DNA from: JAKPQD01 sp029572965
GTDB taxonomy: Bacteria > Bacteroidota > Bacteroidia > Bacteroidales > DTGW01
Length of the DNA: 9,255 bases
Assembly (NCBI GenBank): GCA_035374585.1
Contig: DAOSPF010000099.1
Location: 1-9,255 of the forward strand
Direction: 5' to 3'
The notes under the pieces were generated by a model. The model was given only the letters and a program-made list of their open reading frames with translations. It was not told the DNA's origin and made no database searches. Numbering within the stretch: position 1 is the first letter of the stretch; each line of letters opens with the position of its first letter. The translations under genes were made by a program, and so were the position numbers. This document shows, piece after piece, positions 1 through 6,179 of this stretch.

Positions 1-765
1 GAAGATGACTGTGACCAATTGACCCAAGTGTTGATGTCTGCTGAAATAAAAGACATGATGAACAAAAAATTCAATCTGATGGCCCATTATGGGATAGATA
101 GTGTTAAGACTGCTTATCCAAAGGAGAAATATTATAATGCATTTGAAGATAATTTTCGGTTTCAGCGGACAGAGTACAAGTCAATTAAGATTTCTGTATT
201 GGATATAGATAAAGAACTGGCAGCTAAGATGGCAAACGATGTTGTTGCGTATGCAGATTCTCTAATATGGAGAATGCGCAAATCAAGGGGTCAAAAAGCA
301 TATGATTTGGCTCAATTTGAGTATGCCCGCTTTGATTCTATTACAAAGACGACCACAGATAGTATGAATAAGCTTACCAAACTTGGGCTTTACGATTATA
401 AAGTTTTGAGCAAGGATCTGAATAAAGCTTATTACAGTGCACTTTTAAAAGGGAAAACCGATTTAGCAAATAAAATTAAGCAAAGAATGGATTTAAGTGC
501 TAAATATGGAATAGCCTATGATGAATTAAACCTGAAATTAATTCATAATGTTGAGCAACGTTCTGCCATGTTTTACAAAGTTCAGGAAATAAAAGCCGAG
601 TTAGAACAGGCCTTACCAAGTAAATTTATTGTTGAAAGCGCCAGGGTTTCTGAAAAGAAAGCTTATCCAAGAAAAAGCTTGATAGTATTGGCATCAACTG
701 TTTCAACATTCTTCCTGACTTTGATTTTATTGATTTTTGTTGATACTGTAAAAAAGTATTTTTAA
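1..765 (+). CDS. Wzz-like polysaccharide chain-length regulator (5' truncated)
   Basis: The frame is open from base 1, so this is the C-terminal 254 residues of a longer protein; the TTG at 19 is only an internal codon. Known family role: Wzz/PCP proteins are inner-membrane, largely periplasmic oligomers that set the chain length of O-antigen or capsule made by Wzy. What is seen: a Wzz-like segment at visible residues 11-82, with an FNL..HYGID stretch (24-33) and a SVLDIDKELAAKMAND stretch (65-80), then a long charged, probably helical coiled region (about 85-205), then a proline-containing junction (AYPRKS, 221-226) leading into one transmembrane helix (about 226-247) and a short basic tail. 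A C-terminal membrane helix preceded by Pro is typical of Wzz. The N-terminal membrane helix must lie outside the window. The O-antigen ligase-like gene follows by 9 bp, which supports a polysaccharide role. No kinase domain is visible after the helix, so it is not a Wzc-type fusion. Confidence 0.8.
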   Translation, partial: EDDCDQLTQVLMSAEIKDMMNKKFNLMAHYGIDSVKTAYPKEKYYNAFEDNFRFQRTEYKSIKISVLDIDKELAAKMANDVVAYADSLIWRMRKSRGQKAYDLAQFEYARFDSITKTTTDSMNKLTKLGLYDYKVLSKDLNKAYYSALLKGKTDLANKIKQRMDLSAKYGIAYDELNLKLIHNVEQRSAMFYKVQEIKAELEQALPSKFIVESARVSEKKAYPRKSLIVLASTVSTFFLTLILLIFVDTVKKYF

Positions 766-774
766 TATACCACC

Positions 775-2220
775 TTGTTGAAGCTTTTTAAGAAAGAAAA
801 TATTGTCATTTTCATTCTCACAGTACTGTATATTTTAGCTAATGCTAAATTATATTTATTGGGGTTTGAGTGGTTATGGTTATTGCCAATTGCATTATGG
901 ATAATCCTGCTTGGCATTTTTGCCATGGATTCTTTAATGTTTTTATTGTTATTTCTTGTTCCTTTATCCATACCGTTAAGCCATTTTGTGCCAGGATTGC
1001 CTTTTAACATGATGTTGCCTACAGAGCCAATTATACTTGGGCTGACATTTATATTTTTGATTAAGGCAATACGTGAAGAGTATTTTGATAAAGATATTAT
1101 TTTTCATCCGGTTACATTGGCTATTTTCTTCAATCTTTTTTGGATATTAGTTACCAGTTTTACCAGCGAAATACCAGGTGTATCGTTTAAGTTTTTGGCT
1201 TCAAGGTTTTGGTTTGTTGTAGTATTTTTTTTAATTGCTTCACAACTTTTTGTACGATTCAGTAATATTATCAGGTATTTTTGGTACTATGCAGCTGGTC
1301 TTAGCATTGTTGTAATGTTTGCTGTAGGTAGGCTTGCTGTTATCGGGTTGACCAAGCACCAGGAAGCCAATCAGGTGGTAAGGCCATTTTATAATGACCA
1401 TACAGATTACGCTGCTGCTGTAACCATGATTTTGGTATTTATGGTCGGCTTATTATTTCTTAAAAAAAGAGCTAAAGGGCTTGAAAAAATTTTTTATATT
1501 GGGTCTTCTTTATTTTTCACAATTGCTTTGATTTTGTCATATACCAGGGCCTCGTGGTTGAGCCTTGTAGTGGCTTTAGGTTTTTTTGTGGCCATGTTTT
1601 TGCGTTTTCGGTTGAAAGTAATATTTTTTATCATCGGAGTATTGGTAAGTTTGTTTTTGGTGTTTCAAAATGACATTATCATTGCATTGGAACGAAACAA
1701 GCAAGACTCGGACAAAGACCTTTCAAAACATATTACTTCAGCGGCAAATATTAGCACAGATGCATCTAATATGGAACGTATAAACCGTTGGCATTGTGCA
1801 ATTAAGATGTTTAAAGAGCGTCCTTTGTTTGGTTTTGGGCCAGGCACTTATCAATTTTTGTACGCTCCGTATCAGGTCAAAAGAGAGATGACTATAATTA
1901 GTACAAACAGGGGGGATGTTGGCAATTCGCATAGCGAATACCTTGGGCCATTGGCAGAGTCAGGTATTTTGGGAACATTGTCATTTTTGTTTATCATTAT
2001 AACTACCATGGCTACGGCATCGAAGCTGTATTTCAGGTCAAAAAGGCGAAAAGTGCGGGTAATGGCTATCACGTTGCTGGTAGCCATGATAACTTATTAC
2101 ACGCATGGGTTTATGAACAATTTTCTGGATACCGATAAGCTTTCTGCTTTGTTTTGGGGCTTTACAGCTATGATAGTAGCTTTAGATGTTTATCACGCAA
2201 AAAAACTGAAAAAAGCTTAA
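775..2220 (+). CDS. O-antigen ligase / polymerase family membrane protein (Wzy_C domain)
   Basis: Polytopic inner-membrane protein of 481 residues with about 10-12 hydrophobic helices and one large periplasmic loop (about 299-400), the layout of the Wzy_C family (WaaL ligases, Wzy polymerases). WaaL moves undecaprenyl-linked O-antigen onto lipid A-core in the periplasm; Wzy polymerises the units. Seen motifs: SYTRASWLSL (255-264), which contains R258-x3-L262; ERINRW..A..MFKERPLFGFGPGTY in the loop (334-359); and H386-S-x9-G397-x2-G400. These fit the R(x3)L and H[NSQ]x9GxxG patterns reported for O-antigen ligases, so I lean to ligase; a polymerase or another glycan ligase cannot be excluded. 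Start: the only plausible starts after the upstream stop are tandem TTG codons at 775 and 778. The first in-frame ATG (925) would remove about 50 residues including the first helix. It follows the Wzz-like gene by 9 bp in the same frame and is surely co-transcribed with it. Confidence 0.82.
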   Translation: MLKLFKKENIVIFILTVLYILANAKLYLLGFEWLWLLPIALWIILLGIFAMDSLMFLLLFLVPLSIPLSHFVPGLPFNMMLPTEPIILGLTFIFLIKAIREEYFDKDIIFHPVTLAIFFNLFWILVTSFTSEIPGVSFKFLASRFWFVVVFFLIASQLFVRFSNIIRYFWYYAAGLSIVVMFAVGRLAVIGLTKHQEANQVVRPFYNDHTDYAAAVTMILVFMVGLLFLKKRAKGLEKIFYIGSSLFFTIALILSYTRASWLSLVVALGFFVAMFLRFRLKVIFFIIGVLVSLFLVFQNDIIIALERNKQDSDKDLSKHITSAANISTDASNMERINRWHCAIKMFKERPLFGFGPGTYQFLYAPYQVKREMTIISTNRGDVGNSHSEYLGPLAESGILGTLSFLFIIITTMATASKLYFRSKRRKVRVMAITLLVAMITYYTHGFMNNFLDTDKLSALFWGFTAMIVALDVYHAKKLKKA

Positions 2221-2966
2221 ATGTACCCTGCCAATTTATAGACTATTGAACCTGTAATTTCTTTTAACAAAATACCCCATTTTTCTATTATTTCTGTTTT
2301 AGGAATAAAATAATCATCAAGGTACAATTGATTTCTGCATAAAGGGTTTGTAGAAAGTATATCAAACTCAAAACCAGATTTTTTGAAACAGCCCATTGAA
2401 CGGCGCATGTGAAAAGCTGAGGTAATAAGCAAAATACGCCCTTGGCAGCTATTGAGTAAAGCCTTAGTCATAATAGCATTTTCGTGAGTATTGCGTGATT
2501 GATCTTCTATCAAGATGCAGTTTTCTTTGACACCCATATCGGTACAAAATTTGCGAATTATAGGGGCTTCTTTCTTAGATTGTCCCCAAACCAAACCAGA
2601 GCCCCCTGTAATAAAAATAGTGTCAATTTTGCCTTGTTTATAGAGTATAATTGCCTGCAATATCCGGTCAATAGATTCGCCAAAGAGCATTTTGCCATTT
2701 TCTGTATTCCCAGAAGCCATACCTCCAAGTACAACTGCATAAGTATAATGTTTTTTTACAGAGTCGGCAGGTAACGATTCAATTTCCCATTTTTTAGAAA
2801 CAAACTGAAAAATTCCAGCATTGCTAAAAATGAACAATAAAATTGCAGCAGATAAATAAAAAGCTTCTTTTCTTTTTTTTAACAATAAGCCGGTTACAAT
2901 CAAGGATAATACCCAAACTATGGGGTTTATCAGGAAAAACAAAAGCTTTGACAGTATAAAAAACAT
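2217..2966 (-). CDS. ElyC/SanA/YdcF-family (DUF218) envelope protein
   Basis: Protein of 249 residues with two N-terminal membrane helices (about 5-28 and 36-57) followed by a DUF218 domain, the architecture of E. coli ElyC (YcbC). ElyC is linked to peptidoglycan and lipid-carrier homeostasis in the envelope; SanA and YdcF are relatives. Seen motifs: YAVVLGG (76-82), GESIDR (96-101), ITGGSG (119-124), a charged KKEA (131-134), the family signature SRNTHENA (157-164), and TSAFHMRRS (182-190), followed by a C-terminal KEITGSIVYK segment (235-244) that resembles the conserved end of ElyC-type members. Start ATG at 2966 gives a sensible membrane anchor. It converges on the ligase gene and their stop codons overlap (2217-2220). 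The gap of 261 bp to the next gene upstream on its strand suggests its own promoter. Enzymatic activity is not established for the family; the assignment to the ElyC branch rests on the two helices. Confidence 0.82.
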   Translation of the reverse strand: MFFILSKLLFFLINPIVWVLSLIVTGLLLKKRKEAFYLSAAILLFIFSNAGIFQFVSKKWEIESLPADSVKKHYTYAVVLGGMASGNTENGKMLFGESIDRILQAIILYKQGKIDTIFITGGSGLVWGQSKKEAPIIRKFCTDMGVKENCILIEDQSRNTHENAIMTKALLNSCQGRILLITSAFHMRRSMGCFKKSGFEFDILSTNPLCRNQLYLDDYFIPKTEIIEKWGILLKEITGSIVYKLAGYI

Positions 2967-2980
2967 ACGCTAAGGTTTAA

Positions 2981-2997
2981 TGCATAAAATTTGTGCA
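2981..2997. promoter_or_regulatory. Operator-like 17-bp palindrome upstream of the elyC-like gene
   Basis: TGCATAAAATTTGTGCA is symmetric apart from one T/G pair of positions and the central base. It lies 14-30 bases upstream of the start codon at 2966, where a repressor site or a 5'-leader stem could act. On the plus strand it is followed by AGTTTTTT, as in a weak terminator, but no plus-strand gene reads into it. The symmetry is seen; a binding role is inference. Confidence 0.25.
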
Positions 2998-3154
2998 AGT
3001 TTTTTAATAGTGGTAAAAATACAGATTTTTATCAATATTCTGTCCGATGATTTTGGGGCTAAGACAGTAACAGGATGCCCTGCCGAACCGTTTTTATTGA
3101 CCGGCTAAGATGAACGGGGGTTAACATTCTCAGTACAAACAACTATATAACAAA

Positions 3155-3175
3155 AGCATGCGTCACAGACGTGCT
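3155..3175 (-). terminator. Possible intrinsic terminator of the barrel-ubiX-ldhA unit
   Basis: Read on the minus strand, the stem AGCACGTC pairs with GACG-CA-TGCT (two-base bulge, loop TGT), and the last T of TGCT runs into TTTG then TTATATAG. It sits 53 bp beyond the ldhA-like stop at 3228, the right place to end that transcript. The bulge and the short, interrupted T tail weaken the call. It might instead be a dispersed palindromic repeat. Confidence 0.35.
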
Positions 3176-3227
3176 ATAGCTGAATTCCCAGATAAAGTAA
3201 AACTTAACCTGGAAAATTTAAGACTCA

Positions 3228-4232
3228 CTATTTAACCATTTCGGGGGTTACCTCGTTGGAGTGCTTGATATTGCCTGTTTCAAAGTCGGTAATATTCTGC
3301 AAAGTAGTATTGGCAATCTGTACCATGGCATTGTCTGTAAAAAATGCCTGGTGGGCAGTTATCAGCACATTAGGGAAAGTCATCAGGCGCATAATTTTGT
3401 CATCCGCAATAATGGACTCAGACAAATCTTTAAAAAAGATAGATTCTTCCTGCTCGTAAACATCGATTCCCAAATAGCCAATCTGGCCAGTTTTAAGGCC
3501 ATTTATGGCCGATTCGGTGTCAATAAGCTTGCCGCGGCTGGTATTGATAATCATAACCCCTTTTTTCATCTTTGCTATACTTTCGGCATTGACTAAGTTG
3601 TGAGTGTCTGGTGTTAGCGGGCAATGCAGTGAGATAATATCAGACTGGTTAAACAGGGTATCCATTGGCACATATTGGCCTATCCCGGCCAATTCTTTAT
3701 TTTCAAACTTATCGTATGCCAGAATATTACAGCCAAAACCTTTAATGAGTTGGGCAAATACTGCCCCAATCTTGCCAGTACCAATAACTCCAACAGTTTT
3801 TCCATTAAGGTCAAAGCCTATGAGCCTGTCGAGTGAAAAATTTCCTTCACGGACACGGTTATAAGCCTTATGAGTTTTTCGGTTCAAAGTAAGTATAAGT
3901 GCTATAGCATGTTCGGCCACTGCATGAGGGGAGTAAGCCGGTACGCGCAATACTTTAATGTTTTTTTGATAAGCAGCTACAATGTCCACATTGTTAAATC
4001 CTGCACAACGCAAGGCAATCAGTTTAACACCAATACAATGAAGACTTTCAATAATTTTGTCATTAAGGTTGTCATTGACAAAAACACAAACGGCGTCGCA
4101 ACCTTCGGCCAGTTTTACTGACCTTTCTTTTAATGGCGATTCGAGAAATACCAACTCGTGATTTGTGCCGGCAGCAGCTTTTTCAAGATATTCTTTGTCG
4201 TATGGCTTGGTATTATATACAGCGACTTTCAT
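3228..4232 (-). CDS. ldhA: D-lactate dehydrogenase-type 2-hydroxyacid dehydrogenase
   Basis: NAD-dependent D-2-hydroxyacid dehydrogenase of 334 residues, full length for the fermentative D-LDH (LdhA) branch, which reduces pyruvate to D-lactate in the cytoplasm and re-oxidises NADH. Seen: catalytic-domain segment LRCAGFNNVD (74-83), then AYSPHAVAEHAI (99-110), the Rossmann motif GTGKIG (151-156), D174 at the end of the second strand (AYDKF), which favours NAD over NADP, catalytic Arg233 in NTSRGKLID (230-238), Glu262 in GIDVYEQEE (255-263) and catalytic His294 in ITAHQAF (291-297). The LRCAGFNNVD and DVYEQEE forms are typical of D-LDH rather than of phosphoglycerate or glycerate dehydrogenases, but substrate cannot be proven from sequence. 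The ATG at 4232 gives the standard MKVAVYNTKPYD start. It lies 28 bp downstream of ubiX and is probably transcribed with it. Confidence 0.88.
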   Translation of the reverse strand: MKVAVYNTKPYDKEYLEKAAAGTNHELVFLESPLKERSVKLAEGCDAVCVFVNDNLNDKIIESLHCIGVKLIALRCAGFNNVDIVAAYQKNIKVLRVPAYSPHAVAEHAIALILTLNRKTHKAYNRVREGNFSLDRLIGFDLNGKTVGVIGTGKIGAVFAQLIKGFGCNILAYDKFENKELAGIGQYVPMDTLFNQSDIISLHCPLTPDTHNLVNAESIAKMKKGVMIINTSRGKLIDTESAINGLKTGQIGYLGIDVYEQEESIFFKDLSESIIADDKIMRLMTFPNVLITAHQAFFTDNAMVQIANTTLQNITDFETGNIKHSNEVTPEMVK

Positions 4233-4260
4233 CTTATAAAAATTTAAAAACTCTTACTAA

Positions 4261-4824
4261 TCAAACATTGCCCCAGCTAAAATGTTCAAAATTAAAGCCT
4301 GCCAACGTCAAAATCCTCTCTATAACTGTATTGCAAAGCTCATCAACCGAGGCAGGCATGCTGTAAAACGAAGGATTGGCAGGACAAATGATAGCCCCGG
4401 CCTGGGTCAGGGTAAGCATATTTTGTAAATGTATAAGGCTGTAAGGCGTTTCGCGAGGGGCTAAAATGAGTTTCCTGCGTTCTTTGAGCATCACATCAGC
4501 CGCCCGGGTAATAAGTGAGTCAGAATAACCACAAGCAATGCGGGCCAAAGTACCCATACTGCAAGGACAAATAATCATGGTGTCAAAGCCAGCCGAGCCA
4601 CTGGCAAATGGGGCAAAAAAGTCATCAGTGTTATATTGCACAATACCATTGAATTGAGGTATTGGCTTTTTCAACTCATATTCCCAGACATCCACGGCAT
4701 TTTTAGAAAATACAACAGCGGCTTTTTCCCATTGTCCGTGCAATGTTACAAGGGCCGAAAGCAGTTTTTCGGCATAAATGGCACCGCTGGCCCCGGTTAC
4801 TGCAATGACAATTTTTCGTGACAT
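4261..4824 (-). CDS. ubiX: UbiX-family flavin prenyltransferase
   Basis: Cytoplasmic flavoprotein of 187 residues that joins dimethylallyl phosphate to reduced FMN, making prenylated FMN for UbiD-type decarboxylases. Seen: N-terminal FMN-binding VTGASGAIYAEKLL (9-22), CPCSMGTLA (87-94), TRAADVMLKERRKLIL (106-121), APRETPYS (122-129), and CPANPSFYSMP (147-157). Against Pseudomonas UbiX numbering as I recall it, the active-site residues are all present: Ser13, Arg107, Lys114, Arg124, Glu125, Tyr154 and Arg170. The protein is therefore expected to be active, not a flavoprotein of the Dfp/LanD kind. No ubiD partner is in the window, so the decarboxylase it serves (menaquinone or aromatic-acid metabolism) must be elsewhere. 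It starts 6 bp after the barrel-protein stop and precedes ldhA by 28 bp. Confidence 0.93.
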   Translation of the reverse strand: MSRKIVIAVTGASGAIYAEKLLSALVTLHGQWEKAAVVFSKNAVDVWEYELKKPIPQFNGIVQYNTDDFFAPFASGSAGFDTMIICPCSMGTLARIACGYSDSLITRAADVMLKERRKLILAPRETPYSLIHLQNMLTLTQAGAIICPANPSFYSMPASVDELCNTVIERILTLAGFNFEHFSWGNV

Positions 4825-4830
4825 GCTTGG

Positions 4831-5430
4831 TTATTTTATAGCATAATTAACAGCGAGGGTCAGCACATTGTTGAACTGGCCATAAACTCCCCAAATGGTC
4901 TGGTTGCCAGAAACATGGCTGACAGGGGTTAGTGAATAATTGAGCCGTAAATTGAAAGACACTTTTTCATTCATTTGATAACCTACCCCGCCAAGAGCAG
5001 ACAATTCCAACGGTTTTACAGTTGATGTGGCATCTTCAGGCCCTGCACCATAATTTAACGTAGCATAACCGCAATAGCCAAAAGCAAGTCCCATCTCGAT
5101 AAAGCCTTTATTCTTGATTTTCATAATGGCCATTACCGGAAGCTCAGCATAATGCAACGTTTTGCGGTAAGTTTCCAAATCATCTTTTGTGGTAATCTTA
5201 GCTGCCCCTTTCATCACGTATTTCAGCTCTGCCCGGTATTTCCATTTGTCCGATGCAGCGCGTTGTACAAACATACCAGCAGCCACACCGGGTTTATTGT
5301 ATCCCCCAAGCCTGTCGCCATCCATCTGGCTGCCAGTAATACCAAGTATGATACCTCCTTCAAAATACTGGGCTGAAACAAACGCAACCTTGATAAATAA
5401 TATTAGTGCAAGAATAAAGATTCTTCTCAT
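4831..5430 (-). CDS. PorT-family outer-membrane beta-barrel protein
   Basis: Protein of 199 residues with a clear signal peptide (basic MRR, hydrophobic core to about 18, cleavage after VSA at 20, leaving Gln21). The mature part alternates polar and hydrophobic residues in short strands rich in Gly and aromatics, e.g. GGIILGITGSQMDGD (25-39), GVAAGMFVQ (48-56), KWKYRAELKYVMKG (62-75), LHYAELPVMAIMKI (92-105), ALGGVGYQM (145-153), FNLRLNYSL (159-167) and the final TLAVNYAIK, as expected for an 8-strand barrel of the OMP_b-brl_2 (PorT-like) family common in Bacteroidota. The family includes the T9SS protein PorT/SprT, but this one is shorter than PorT and resembles the generic paralogues, so I do not name it porT. 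It is the first gene of a leftward unit with ubiX (6 bp) and ldhA, divergent from rdgB. Ligand or partner unknown. Confidence 0.82.
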   Translation of the reverse strand: MRRIFILALILFIKVAFVSAQYFEGGIILGITGSQMDGDRLGGYNKPGVAAGMFVQRAASDKWKYRAELKYVMKGAAKITTKDDLETYRKTLHYAELPVMAIMKIKNKGFIEMGLAFGYCGYATLNYGAGPEDATSTVKPLELSALGGVGYQMNEKVSFNLRLNYSLTPVSHVSGNQTIWGVYGQFNNVLTLAVNYAIK

Positions 5431-5448
5431 TTGTCATGTTTTGATTAG

Positions 5449-5456
5449 CTAAGGTA
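5449..5456 (-). promoter_or_regulatory. Possible -7 box for the leftward barrel-ubiX-ldhA unit
   Basis: On the minus strand TACCTTAG matches TAnnTTTG at five of the six fixed positions and ends 18 bases before the ATG at 5430. The -33 position has only a T run, with no TTTG, so the match is weak. The location between divergent genes, mirroring the rightward promoter, is the main support. Confidence 0.3.
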
Positions 5457-5480
5457 AGATTTTAAAGTGAGAAAAAAATA

Positions 5481-5510
5481 TTTGGCATAAACAAGTAAAC
5501 ATTATCTTTA
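5481..5510 (+). promoter_or_regulatory. Bacteroidota-type promoter for the rdgB-porZ-tolC unit
   Basis: TTTG at 5481-5484 as the -33 element and TATCTTTA at 5503-5510 as the -7 element (consensus TAnnTTTG; only the last base differs), 18 bases apart, within the usual spacing. Transcription would start near 5515, leaving a leader of only about a dozen bases before the ATG at 5528. No Shine-Dalgarno sequence is seen, which is normal in this phylum. Confidence 0.55.
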
Positions 5511-5527
5511 CGGACAAATGGTGCAAA

Positions 5528-6130
5528 ATGAAGTCGTTAGTAATTGCCAGCAACAACAAGCATAAAAAAGAAGAAATAGAGGCTCTTTTGAACAACAGTA
5601 TCCAACTTTTTACCCCTAAAGAAATCGGATGCTTTGACGAATTGCCCGAAACAGACAATACGCTTGAAGGAAATGCCCTCCAAAAAGCAATGTATATTTA
5701 TGAAAAGTTTGGCTACGATTGTTTTGCCGATGACACAGGGCTTGAAGTAGAAGCCCTGCAAGGTGCCCCGGGCGTTTACTCGGCCAGGTACAGTACTGAT
5801 GAGGCCCCCGATATTGACGAAAAGCTCAGGCCAGAGTACAATATTCAAAAGCTTTTGCGGGAGCTGAAGCATAAAGACAATCGTAAAGCCCGGTTTCGCA
5901 CTGTTATATGCTTTGTTGAGAAAGGCAAGCCTGTTTATTTTGAAGGTATAGTAAACGGGACCATTATTGACGAAAAAAAAGGAACTGATGGATTTGGCTA
6001 CGACCCTGTATTTATTCCCGATGGCTATACTAAAACCTTTGCTGAAATGGACATGGCAACAAAGAACGCTATCAGCCACAGAGGCAGGGCTGTTGTAAAG
6101 TTTATAGAGTATTTGTCTAAAACAAAGTAA
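5528..6130 (+). CDS. rdgB: RdgB/HAM1-family non-canonical purine NTP pyrophosphatase
   Basis: Cytoplasmic house-cleaning enzyme of 200 residues, full family length, that hydrolyses dITP, ITP and XTP to the monophosphate and pyrophosphate, keeping deaminated purines out of DNA and RNA. Seen motifs: the nucleotide-binding SNNKHKKEEI (8-17; Asn10 and Lys13 match the [ST]xNxxKxxE signature), TLEGNA (45-50), FADDTGLEVEAL (66-77) with catalytic Asp68/Asp69, GAPGVYSARY (79-88), DGFGYDPVF (154-162) for the base-specificity pocket, and KNAISHRGRA (179-188). All key residues are present. ATG at 5528 puts the conserved signature at the usual distance from the N terminus. It is the first gene of the rightward unit; porZ follows after 49 bp. 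The link to porZ is probably co-expression rather than shared function. Confidence 0.95.
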   Translation: MKSLVIASNNKHKKEEIEALLNNSIQLFTPKEIGCFDELPETDNTLEGNALQKAMYIYEKFGYDCFADDTGLEVEALQGAPGVYSARYSTDEAPDIDEKLRPEYNIQKLLRELKHKDNRKARFRTVICFVEKGKPVYFEGIVNGTIIDEKKGTDGFGYDPVFIPDGYTKTFAEMDMATKNAISHRGRAVVKFIEYLSKTK

Positions 6131-6179
6131 AAGATACTATTTCATTATTCTCAACGTTTTGAATGGAAAAACCGATAAT

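Larger units (their letters stand above)
2967..3227. other. Intergenic gap of 261 bp with structured elements, no convincing gene
   Basis: This separates the ldhA-like stop from the elyC-like start, both on the minus strand. It holds a near-perfect 17-bp palindrome (2981-2997), an imperfect hairpin with a short T tail on the minus strand (3155-3175), and an 8-bp direct repeat GGCTAAGA at 3057 and 3103. On the minus strand TATTTTTA (3014-3021) resembles the -7 box TAnnTTTG of Bacteroidota, but no TTG lies at the right distance upstream, so I do not call a promoter. A 42-codon frame on the plus strand (2980-3108) is not recognisable. No tRNA fold was found by eye. Confidence 0.6.

Noticed and set aside
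762..1010. 82-residue minus-strand frame overlapping the ligase start
   Set aside because: Antisense to the hydrophobic N terminus of the ligase-like protein, with low-complexity Asn/Lys content and no motif.
3014..3021. TATTTTTA on the minus strand as a -7 box for the elyC-like gene
   Set aside because: The nearest upstream TTG is only about 11 bases away instead of about 18-20, so no complete promoter can be assembled.
2980..3108. 42-codon plus-strand frame in the gap, starting at ATG 2980
   Set aside because: No recognisable family, no promoter or ribosome binding site, and its start lies inside the palindrome. Length is within chance expectation for AT-rich DNA.
3261..3596. 111-residue plus-strand frame opposite ldhA
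   Set aside because: Antisense to the catalytic half of the dehydrogenase, which has all active-site residues; shadow frame.
5537..6079. 180-residue minus-strand frame
   Set aside because: Lies entirely antisense to rdgB, whose motifs are complete. The translation has no family features, so it is a shadow of the real gene.
6159..6179. Upstream TTG start for porZ
   Set aside because: It would add MNGKTDN ahead of a normal signal peptide; ATG 6180 gives a standard basic-then-hydrophobic export signal.
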